Shown: positions 16,104 to 22,191 of the stretch, in pieces
How positions within the stretch are numbered: position 1 is the first letter of the stretch
How the letters are laid out: each line of letters opens with the position of its first letter
Origin: an uncultured Oscillospiraceae bacterium
GTDB taxonomy: Bacteria > Bacillota > Clostridia > Oscillospirales > Oscillospiraceae
Assembly (NCBI GenBank): GCA_910578735.1
Contig: CAJTSQ010000017.1
Span: forward strand, 1 to 46,457
DNA length: 46,457 nucleotides
Direction of reading: 5' to 3'
The notes under the pieces: generated by a model
Databases searched by the model: none
What the model saw: only the letters and a program-made list of their open reading frames with translations
Told to the model about the DNA's origin: nothing
Program-made: the position numbers and the translations under genes

Positions 16104-17546
16104 TTATGCCAGCGTAAGGGTAAAGTGGAACTGTGTGACCCCGTCCTCGCTGGTTACTGTGATGTTCTCCTTCAGGTTGCCCAGAATCGTTTTGACGATA
16201 TACAGCCCCAGGCCCACCCCCTCCCGGTCCATGGAGCGGGAGTAATCCGCCTTGTGGAACCGTTCAAAGAGCAGGGGCAGCTCATCAGGGGCAATGGTGG
16301 CCCCCAGGTTGCGGATGGTGGTATGGGCTTTGCCGTCCTTTTTAGTGATCTGAACGGTGATGGCGGTGCCCGGCGCAGCGAATTTGGCCGCGTTGTCCAG
16401 CAGATTGTAGCACACCTGGGTGATGGCGTCCGGGTCGCCCCACACCATCAGTTTGCCCTCCGGCATCTTCACATCCACATCCAGCTGCCGTCCGGTGATC
16501 TTAGACTCCAGGCTGATGAGTACCTGAGACATGACCTCGGTGAGGTCGAAGGTCTCTTGGGCGGTAATTGTACTCTCCGCCAGGGCGTTGAGCCGGGACA
16601 GGTCCAGCATCCGCCGCACCAGCCGGCTCAACCGCCGGGTCTCAGATACTACGATCTCCAGTGACTCCCGCTCCCGCCCCGGGGGGATGGTGCCGTCCAG
16701 AATGCCCTCGGCAAAGCCGGCGATGGTGGTCATGGGGGTTTTCAGCTCGTGGGAGACGTTGGCAATAAACTCCGCCCGCTGGCTCTCCACCTTCTCCAGG
16801 GAGTTGGCCATAGAATTGAAGGCCTCAGCCAGGTCGCTTACCTCGTCGCAGCGGTCCTCATAGCCGGTGACGCGGATGTCAAACTCGCCCTGACCGAATT
16901 TCCGGGCGGCCTCGGCCATCTCGTTCAGGGGGCGGGTCTGGTAGGCGGAGGTCAGGGTGCTGGCCACCACGGAGATCAGAAAGACCACCACAGCGGAGAA
17001 GAAAAAGATGGTGGCGGTGGAGGACCACATTTCAGACAGGTTGGAGGCGTCCGCCGCCACCAGCACCATCCCCTGGGTCACCGTCAGCGGGCCCACCTGA
17101 TTGGTGACCGGCAGGGCGGACATATACCGCCGCTCCGGGTAGATGCCCCCCAGATTGGTCATGCCGTTGCAGGAGCCCTCGTTCAGCACCTGATTGACCA
17201 CATTTTCCGGCAGCATGCTGCCCTGAAAGTCGTAGAAGCGGCCCTCGGCAGTGGCGTAGAGGATTTTTCCGGTCCCGTCCGCAACAATGATATGGGAGCC
17301 GGAGATCATGGCGATGGAGGCCACATAGCTGCTGTAAAACTCGTCCTGGACCTCCAGGCTGAGATACCGGCGGTAGTAGGAGGAGGTGAAGCTGGACACA
17401 TAGCCCGCGTTGCGCTCTACGGAGTCCCGGGTCTCCCCGATGATGTAGCGGTAAGACAGCAGCATAAAGGCCCCGGCCAGCAGCGTGAAGGATACCAGCA
17501 TGATGCTGACCATCATGGTCAGCTGACGGCGATATAATGAACGCAT
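16104..17546 (-). CDS. Membrane sensor histidine kinase
   Basis: 480 residues. TM1 (about 11-32) and TM2 (about 178-200) enclose an external domain of about 145 residues with a PAS/Cache-like stretch (SHIIVADGTGKILYATAEGR). Then come HAMP (about 200-253), HisKA with phospho-acceptor His266 (IANVSHELKTPMTTIAGFAE), and HATPase with N box (NLLDNAAKFA) and G boxes (MDREGVGLGLYIVKTILGNL). It starts 2 nt after the response-regulator stop, so it is the cognate kinase. The sensed signal is unknown; the htrA gene downstream suggests an envelope cue. An N-terminal Arg/Gln-rich start (MRSLYRRQLTMM) is typical of this architecture. Confidence 0.93.
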   Translation of the reverse strand: MRSLYRRQLTMMVSIMLVSFTLLAGAFMLLSYRYIIGETRDSVERNAGYVSSFTSSYYRRYLSLEVQDEFYSSYVASIAMISGSHIIVADGTGKILYATAEGRFYDFQGSMLPENVVNQVLNEGSCNGMTNLGGIYPERRYMSALPVTNQVGPLTVTQGMVLVAADASNLSEMWSSTATIFFFSAVVVFLISVVASTLTSAYQTRPLNEMAEAARKFGQGEFDIRVTGYEDRCDEVSDLAEAFNSMANSLEKVESQRAEFIANVSHELKTPMTTIAGFAEGILDGTIPPGRERESLEIVVSETRRLSRLVRRMLDLSRLNALAESTITAQETFDLTEVMSQVLISLESKITGRQLDVDVKMPEGKLMVWGDPDAITQVCYNLLDNAAKFAAPGTAITVQITKKDGKAHTTIRNLGATIAPDELPLLFERFHKADYSRSMDREGVGLGLYIVKTILGNLKENITVTSEDGVTQFHFTLTLA

Positions 17547-17548
17547 GG

Positions 17549-18241
17549 TCAGCCCGCCGTTCCCAGTTCAAATTTGTAGCCCACTCCCCAGACGGTTTTC
17601 AGCCGCCACTGGTCGCTGACTCCCTCCAGCTTCTCCCGCAGGCGCTTGATGTGGACGTCCACCGTACGGCTGTCGCCAAAGTAGTCAAAGCCCCACACCT
17701 CGTCCAGCAGCTGGTTCCGGGTGAACACCCGGTTGGGGGAGGAGGCCAGGTGGAACAGCAGCTCCAGCTCCTTTGGGGGGGTATCCACCCGCTGGCCGTC
17801 CACCAGCAGCTCGTAGGAGTCCAGGTTGATGACCAGCTTGTCGAAGGACAGCTTTTTCTCCCCCATCTCCTCCTCGGCCCCGGCGCGGCGCAGCACCGCC
17901 CGGATGCGGGCCAGCACCTCCTTCATCTCGAAGGGCTTGACAATGTAGTCGTCGGCCCCCTGCTCCAGGCCGGAGACCTTGTCCTCGGTCTCCCCCTTTG
18001 CGGTGAGCATGATGACGGGGGTCTTGTCCCCCTCCCGGATTTTTTTCAGCACAGACCAGCCATCCATGATGGGCAGCATGATGTCCAGCAGCACCAGGTC
18101 GGGCTGATAGGAGCGGAACAGCTCCACTCCCTTGCCTCCGTCCTTGGCCACCTGGGTCTCAAAGCCCTCCTTCTCCAGGTAGAGGTGGAGCAGCTCGGCG
18201 ATGTTGGCGTCATCCTCCACGATCAGGACCTTTTTTGACAT
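17549..18241 (-). CDS. OmpR/PhoB-family response regulator
   Basis: 230 residues. The receiver domain (1-118) has the acidic pocket at Asp10-Asp11, the phosphorylation site Asp53 (DLVLLDIMLP), Thr in MLTAKGE and Lys in YIVKPFEMKE. The C-terminal winged helix (about 130-228) has LTP-like LVDGQRVDTPPKELELLFHL and the recognition region SRTVDVHIKRLREKLE, typical of proteins that bind direct repeats spaced by one helical turn. ATG 18241 follows a weak CGAGGTG. First gene of the operon with kinase, htrA and Nudix. Its own promoter (18354-18395) carries 11-bp-spaced TTTACA/TTCACC hexamers, and the same kind of repeats drive two small-RNA-like units nearby, so these are its likely targets. Confidence 0.93.
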   Translation of the reverse strand: MSKKVLIVEDDANIAELLHLYLEKEGFETQVAKDGGKGVELFRSYQPDLVLLDIMLPIMDGWSVLKKIREGDKTPVIMLTAKGETEDKVSGLEQGADDYIVKPFEMKEVLARIRAVLRRAGAEEEMGEKKLSFDKLVINLDSYELLVDGQRVDTPPKELELLFHLASSPNRVFTRNQLLDEVWGFDYFGDSRTVDVHIKRLREKLEGVSDQWRLKTVWGVGYKFELGTAG

Positions 18242-18266
18242 AAAACGGCACCTCGTTTTCCTCGCA

Positions 18267-18340
18267 TGTAGGGGCGCACACTGTGTACCCGTTCCCGGAT
18301 ATTATTGGGGCAGAGCGGGCGGACAATGTCAGCCCCTACA
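18267..18340. repeat. Palindromic TGTAGGGGC...GCCCCTACA element
   Basis: A 74-bp unit begins TGTAGGGGC and ends GCCCCTACA, with further internal complementarity around GTACCCG and CGGGCGGACA. It lies in the leader between the response-regulator promoter and its start codon, so it is transcribed. It has the form of a dispersed non-coding repeat. A degenerate partial relative may lie at 16073-16099 between htrA and the kinase gene. Confidence 0.6.
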
Positions 18341-18353
18341 GAATACTGTCTTT

Positions 18354-18395
18354 ATTATATCGCAAATCAGATCACTTGGGTGAATAATTTGTAAA
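18354..18395 (-). promoter_or_regulatory. Response-regulator promoter with two 11-bp-spaced hexamers
   Basis: On the minus strand TTTACA, 5 bp, TTCACC (plus 18379-18395) is followed after 19 nt by TATAAT (plus 18354-18359). Hexamer type, period and distance to the -10 match the two small-RNA promoters at 19693-19746 and 19862-19915, implying autogenous control by the operon's own OmpR-family protein. Confidence 0.65.
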
Positions 18396-18419
18396 CTGGC
18401 GGGCCAAAACACCGCTAAA

Positions 18420-19592
18420 TCAAGGTTTTTGCTCCTCCACGTAGGAGTGGTCCACCTGAATGACGGGAAAATAGCGGTCGGACATCTCCTTCAGTCCCTG
18501 GGTGAGGGCGGCCTTCACCTGGGCGTCGGTCAGCTTGAGGTCGTAGGGCACCACCACGTCGAAGAGAATGTTGGTGTGGATGGGCCCGGCGGTAACCCGG
18601 AAGTCGTGAATGGAGAGGAGAGGATCGATTCCCCGGGCCAGCTGAACCGTCTGCTGCCGGAGGGCCTCGGTGCGCTCGTCCCGCACCACCGGGTCCATGT
18701 GGATGCAGGCCTCGAGCCGGTGCCGGGCCTTCAATTCCCGCTCGATGTGGTCGATGATGTCGTGAATCTCCAGCAGGTTGGCGTCGGCGGGAACCTCGGC
18801 GTGGAAGGATATCATGGCCCGGCCGGGACCATAGTCGTGGTAGACCAGGTCATGAATGCCCAGGATATACTTGTGTCCCAAGACGATGCGGTCAATGTCC
18901 TCGGCCAGGGCCCGGTCCATCGCCCGGCCCAGCAGGGGGTCCGCCGTGTCCTTGGCGGCGCCCCAGCCGGTGCGCAGAATAAACAGGGCCACAGCCAATC
19001 CCAGCCAGCCGTCCAGGGGCAGCCGGAAGAAGTGTCCGGCCAGCAGCCCTAACAGCAGAGTGCCGGTGGCGGCGGCGTCAGACAGGGAGTCGGCGGCGGT
19101 GGCAGACAGGGCGGGAGATTGAATTTTTTGGGACAGCAGCCGGTTAAACCAGAACATCCACAGCTTTACCGCCACAGAGACGGCCAGGATAGCCGCCGGC
19201 AGGGTGGAGAAATCCACCGGTTCCGGGTGGATGATCTTGGTCAGGGAGGATTTCGCCAGCTCCAGTCCCACCAGAAGGATGAGCACAGACACCGCCAGCC
19301 CGGCCAGATACTCCATCCGCCCGTGGCCGAAAGGATGTTCCTCGTCCGCCTCCCGGCCGGCCAACCGGAAACCCACCAGGGTAACCACCGAGGAGGCTGC
19401 GTCTGACAGATTGTTGAAGGCATCGGCAGTGATGGCGATGGAGGCAGTAATCAGCCCCGCCGCCAGCTTGGTCAGAAACAGCATCAAGTTCAAGGCGATG
19501 CCGATCCCCCCGGACAGTATGCCGCACCGTCTGCGGGTATCGGGGGCCTGGGGGTTCCGCTCCCCGATACAAAAACGCAGGATCATATTCAT
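18420..19592 (-). CDS. Cation diffusion facilitator (CDF) metal efflux transporter
   Basis: 390 residues from ATG 19592 (GAGGTG 10 nt before); a TTG at 19616 is less likely. Six membrane segments are expected over residues 20-205, followed by a cytosolic domain of about 185 residues, unusually long for CDF proteins and containing HIHTNI-type metal-site patterns (FHAEVPADANLLEIHDIIDH, ACIHMDPVV). The TM2 metal motif is NNLSD and the TM5 motif is DSLSD, i.e. an ND/DD set instead of the HD/HD or DD/HD of zinc and iron exporters; in the CDF family such sets are associated with manganese-type transporters. It probably exports Mn2+ (or another divalent metal) in exchange for protons. It is transcribed alone towards the response-regulator promoter. 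Confidence 0.9.
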   Translation of the reverse strand: MNMILRFCIGERNPQAPDTRRRCGILSGGIGIALNLMLFLTKLAAGLITASIAITADAFNNLSDAASSVVTLVGFRLAGREADEEHPFGHGRMEYLAGLAVSVLILLVGLELAKSSLTKIIHPEPVDFSTLPAAILAVSVAVKLWMFWFNRLLSQKIQSPALSATAADSLSDAAATGTLLLGLLAGHFFRLPLDGWLGLAVALFILRTGWGAAKDTADPLLGRAMDRALAEDIDRIVLGHKYILGIHDLVYHDYGPGRAMISFHAEVPADANLLEIHDIIDHIERELKARHRLEACIHMDPVVRDERTEALRQQTVQLARGIDPLLSIHDFRVTAGPIHTNILFDVVVPYDLKLTDAQVKAALTQGLKEMSDRYFPVIQVDHSYVEEQKP

Positions 19593-19692
19593 GAGATGAA
19601 TACACCTCACAATCAAATTTAGACTTGATTATTTTACCATGAGAACAGGGGGATAGCAAGAAAAACCGCAGCGGACAGCTTTCAGCGGAATG

Positions 19693-19746
19693 TTCACAAA
19701 AAATTCACCAGAACGTCACAGTTTGGCCTTATTCCCAGTTTATGAT
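19693..19746 (+). promoter_or_regulatory. Promoter A with three 11-bp direct repeats
   Basis: TTCACA (19693), TTCACC (19704) and GTCACA (19715) repeat with an exact 11-bp period, end 20 nt before TATGAT (19741-19746), and no good -35 exists. This is the layout of activator-dependent promoters used by OmpR/PhoB-type regulators. Confidence 0.7.
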
Positions 19747-19752
19747 GATATC

Positions 19753-19844
19753 GTACCAGATGAACAAGATGTATCTCCTTTCTCTCTCCTTTACAACACA
19801 CAGGCAAGAGGCCCCGGTGAATGCCGGGGCCTCTTGTCGTCTTG
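19753..19844 (+). ncRNA. Small RNA A (predicted), CU-rich with 3' hairpin
   Basis: Predicted transcript of about 92 nt from the TATGAT box to a 13-bp perfect hairpin (CAAGAGGCCCCGG, 19805-19817, with 19824-19836) followed by TCGTCTTG. The middle carries ATGTATCTCC (19769-19778) and a CU-rich run ending CTCTCCTTT, then ACAACACACAGGCA. All of these are repeated in the unit at 19922. The CU-rich part is complementary to Shine-Dalgarno sequences (AAAGGAG), the hallmark of RNAs that block translation starts. An in-frame ATG exists near 19742, but it lies in the -10 box and no RBS is present, so a peptide is unlikely. Prediction only; no expression data. Confidence 0.6.
19805..19844 (+). terminator. 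3' hairpin of small RNA A
   Basis: 13-bp perfect stem, 6-nt loop, tail TCGTCTTG with four T in the first seven bases. The U-tract is interrupted, so termination strength is uncertain. Confidence 0.65.
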
Positions 19845-19861
19845 AATCATTGCGTCTGGTG

Positions 19862-19915
19862 TTTACAAAAAGTTCACGTGCAGGTCACGAAATCGCCGTA
19901 TTTGTATTCTATGAT
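19862..19915 (+). promoter_or_regulatory. Promoter B with three 11-bp direct repeats
   Basis: TTTACA (19862), TTCACG (19873) and GTCACG (19884), exact 11-bp period, ending 20 nt before TATGAT (19910-19915). Layout identical to promoter A, 169 bp upstream. Confidence 0.7.
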
Positions 19916-19921
19916 GTCATT

Positions 19922-20022
19922 GTAGCCAAGCTACAACATGTATCTCCCATTTCTCCCTCTCCTTTTACAACACACACAGGCAGAACGCTCTGGCCAACCG
20001 GTCAGAGCGTTCTGTCGTCTAT
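19922..20022 (+). ncRNA. Small RNA B (predicted), paralogue of small RNA A
   Basis: Predicted transcript of about 100 nt. It shares ATGTATCTCC (19938-19947), a CU-rich run ending CCTCTCCTTTT, and ACAACACACACAGGCA with unit A. Its 3' hairpin (CAGAACGCTCTGGCC, 19981-19995, with 20000-20014, one G-U pair) has a quite different sequence from that of A, but both stems are intact and both are followed by TCGTCT. Conserved pairing with changed bases argues for selection on RNA structure. Likely regulated by the same factor as A and the response-regulator operon. Confidence 0.6.
19981..20022 (+). terminator. 3' hairpin of small RNA B
   Basis: 15-bp stem with one G-U pair, AACC loop, tail TCGTCTATG. 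Confidence 0.65.
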
Positions 20023-20039
20023 GCCTGCCCTCCACCCGC

Positions 20040-20071
20040 AGGGCCGGAGACGCTGCCACGTCTCCGGCCCT
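20040..20071 (-). terminator. Hairpin after the KDG kinase gene
   Basis: AGGGCCGGAGACG pairs perfectly with CGTCTCCGGCCCT over a 6-nt loop, 37 nt past the kinase stop on the minus strand. No U-tract follows. Between it and the gene lies a direct repeat of TGGCTGTATTG (around 20071 and 20086). Confidence 0.55.
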
Positions 20072-20107
20072 GGCTGTATTGCGACTGGCTGTATTGTTGT
20101 GATTGCC

Positions 20108-21130
20108 TCAGCGCTGCACCCGGCCTGAGCCGTCGCCGGCGGCCAGGCGTTTGACCTCCTCGGCGGTGGACAGGTTGAAGTCCAACTCCATGGTCTGCTT
20201 CAGGCAGGAGGCCGCCGCCGCGTACTCGATGGTCTCCTGGGGGCCGTAGTCGTTCATCAGCCCGTATAGTAGCCCGGCGGTGAAGGAATCGCCGCCTCCC
20301 ACCCGGTCCACCAGGTGGATCATATACTTCTTGGAGAAGTAGGCCTGTCCCCCGGTGTAGAGCATGGCACTCCACTCGTTGTCCGAGGCGCTGATGCTCC
20401 GCCGCAGGGTGACGGCCACCATCTTTGTGCCATAGGTGGTGCAGATTTGCTCCGCCACGTCCACATAGCCCTCCCGGTTCAGCTTGCCGGAGGTGACATC
20501 GGTGTCCCGTGCCTTGATGCCCAGCACCTTCTCCGCGTCCTCCTCGTTGGCCACCAGCACGTCGATATAGGGCATGATCTGAGTCATACAGGCCTTGGCC
20601 TCCGCCTCGGTCCACAGGTTCTTCCGGTAGTTCAGGTCGCAGCTGACGGTGACGCCCAGCTCCTTGGCCTTCTTGCAGGCCTGGATACACACCTGGGGAA
20701 TGGTCTTGCTCAGGGCGGGAGTGATGCCCGTCATGTGGAAGTTGGTGGCGCCGGCAAAGATGGCGTCCCAGTCGAAGTCCTCAAAGGCGCAGGTGGCGAT
20801 GGAGGAGAACTTCCGGTCATACACCACCTTGGAGGGCCGCTGGGAGGCCCCCTTCTCCACATAGAACACCCCCATCCGGTCCCCACCGTAGGCGATGTGC
20901 CGGGTATCCACCCCGAATTTGCGCAGCTGGGCCACGCCGGCGGCGGCAATGTCGTTGTCCGGCAGGCGGGTGACAAAGGCGGTGTCCATCCCCATCACGG
21001 CCAGGGAGACGCACACGTTGGCCTCCGCCCCGGTGTAGTTCACCTGAAAATGGTCCGCCTGGAGGAAGCGCAAATAGCCGTCCGGGTTAAGACGGAGCAT
21101 GTAGTCCCCAAACCCTATCATTTTTTTCAT
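20108..21130 (-). CDS. kdgK: 2-keto-3-deoxygluconate kinase, PfkB sugar-kinase family
   Basis: 340 residues; ATG 21130 after AAGGAGAACATC. PfkB-family signatures are present: the N-terminal substrate region TGAEANVCVSLAVMGMDTAF, the middle DLNYRKNLW segment, and the C-terminal DRVGGGDSFTAGLLYG motif with the catalytic Asp of GGGD. The family phosphorylates sugars on O6 or O5; the kinase/KDPG-aldolase pairing 19 nt apart strongly suggests 2-keto-3-deoxygluconate to KDPG conversion. It is the last gene of the operon starting with the DapA-family gene, whose transporter would bring in a sugar acid or related carboxylate. Assignment rests on family plus context. Confidence 0.88.
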   Translation of the reverse strand: MKKMIGFGDYMLRLNPDGYLRFLQADHFQVNYTGAEANVCVSLAVMGMDTAFVTRLPDNDIAAAGVAQLRKFGVDTRHIAYGGDRMGVFYVEKGASQRPSKVVYDRKFSSIATCAFEDFDWDAIFAGATNFHMTGITPALSKTIPQVCIQACKKAKELGVTVSCDLNYRKNLWTEAEAKACMTQIMPYIDVLVANEEDAEKVLGIKARDTDVTSGKLNREGYVDVAEQICTTYGTKMVAVTLRRSISASDNEWSAMLYTGGQAYFSKKYMIHLVDRVGGGDSFTAGLLYGLMNDYGPQETIEYAAAASCLKQTMELDFNLSTAEEVKRLAAGDGSGRVQR

Positions 21131-21149
21131 TTTGATGTTCTCCTTGTCG

Positions 21150-22112
21150 TCAGGACTTTTTTACGACGTGAACGGCAAAGCCGCCCACCTCCTCGGCCAG
21201 ATAGACCGCCACCAGCTTGCCGCTGCTGTCCACATTCCGGAATTCTTCCCGCAGGGGAATGCCCTTGGCCTTGAAGTAGGCCTCCGCCCGCAGAGGGGAG
21301 AGGGTGAAGATGCCGATATGGCCGAACTTACCGGGGAACTGCTGGTTGCAGCACTCCACATAGGTGGCGGCAAAATTGGACTTGCCCCCCTCCTTCACCG
21401 GGAAGCCAAACCGTTTGGCAAACCACTGGGCGGTGGCCAGGCCCTCCTCCCGGCTCTCCCCGTTGATGCCAATGTGAGCCAGGGAGAAGCCCAGGGACTT
21501 CTCCACCGCCATCTGGCACAGGGCGGTGATACCGTCCCAGTGTTGGCTGTCCACCATGGCGGCGGGGGCCATAAAACTGCCTCCCACGGCGGCGATCCTG
21601 TCGCTGATGAGGTAGTCCTGCATGTTGGTCAGGGTAATGCCGGCGGTGGGAATAAACTGGATATTGCTGTAGGGGCCGCACAGCTGCTTGATATTGGCCA
21701 TGCCCCCCAGGGCCTCGGAGGGGAAGAACTTAAAGGTGGTCAGGCCCAGCTCCATCCCGGCCTCGATCTCAGTGGGGGTGACACAGCCCGGCACCACCGG
21801 CAGGCCCAGCTCCTGGCAGTGGGCCACCAGCTTGGGATTGAAGCCGGGGGTGACGATGAAGTCAGCTCCGGCCGCCTTGGCCTGGTCCACCTGCTCCATG
21901 CGCAGGATGGTGCCGGCACCCACCAGCATATCGGGCTTGGCCGCCTTTACGGCCTTCAGGCAGTCCATGGCCAGGGGGGCCCGCATGGTAATCTCCAGCA
22001 GGGGCAGGCCGCCCTTGCACAGGGCCTCGGCCAGCTGAGGGGCGGTGGCGGGGTCCTTCAGTCCCAGCACAGGGATTACACCGTGTTCCCGAATAATAGT
22101 CATTACGTCCAT
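21150..22112 (-). CDS. KDPG/KHG aldolase fused to a C-terminal VOC (glyoxalase-like) domain
   Basis: 320 residues from ATG 22112 (GGAAG 10 nt before). Residues 1-205 are a class I KDPG/KHG aldolase: GLPLLEITMRAPLA with Glu40, LVGAGTIL, and TTFKFFPSEALGG with Schiff-base Lys128. They cleave KDPG to pyruvate and glyceraldehyde 3-phosphate. Residues about 211-318 look like half of a vicinal-oxygen-chelate fold: AHIGIN (His213), ATYVECC (Glu253), FGHIGIFT (His265) and VAVYLAEEVGGFAVHVV, i.e. the beta-alpha-beta-beta-beta pattern with possible metal ligands. Free-standing aldolases are about 210 residues, so this is a true two-domain protein. The second domain may bind or isomerise a related substrate; its activity is unknown. 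Confidence 0.85.
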   Translation of the reverse strand: MDVMTIIREHGVIPVLGLKDPATAPQLAEALCKGGLPLLEITMRAPLAMDCLKAVKAAKPDMLVGAGTILRMEQVDQAKAAGADFIVTPGFNPKLVAHCQELGLPVVPGCVTPTEIEAGMELGLTTFKFFPSEALGGMANIKQLCGPYSNIQFIPTAGITLTNMQDYLISDRIAAVGGSFMAPAAMVDSQHWDGITALCQMAVEKSLGFSLAHIGINGESREEGLATAQWFAKRFGFPVKEGGKSNFAATYVECCNQQFPGKFGHIGIFTLSPLRAEAYFKAKGIPLREEFRNVDSSGKLVAVYLAEEVGGFAVHVVKKS

Positions 22113-22153
22113 ACTCAATCAGCTTCCTTTCATTGTGTTACGCAAAACAAAGG

Positions 22154-22178
22154 CGGCAGACAGCCAGGCTGCCTGCCG
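22154..22178 (-). terminator. Intercistronic hairpin between tctA and the aldolase gene
   Basis: CGGCAG-CAGCC pairs with GGCTG-CTGCCG with one A/C mismatch; the minus-strand tail is CCTTTGTTTT. It may lower expression of the aldolase and kinase relative to the transporter, or protect the upstream mRNA. Confidence 0.5.
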
Positions 22179-22191
22179 TGGCAGGAATCTC

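Noticed and set aside
19742..20128. 128-codon frame through the small-RNA region
   Set aside because: It starts inside the -10 box, has no RBS, runs through two perfect hairpins and the second promoter, and the shared core of the two units is not kept in one frame.
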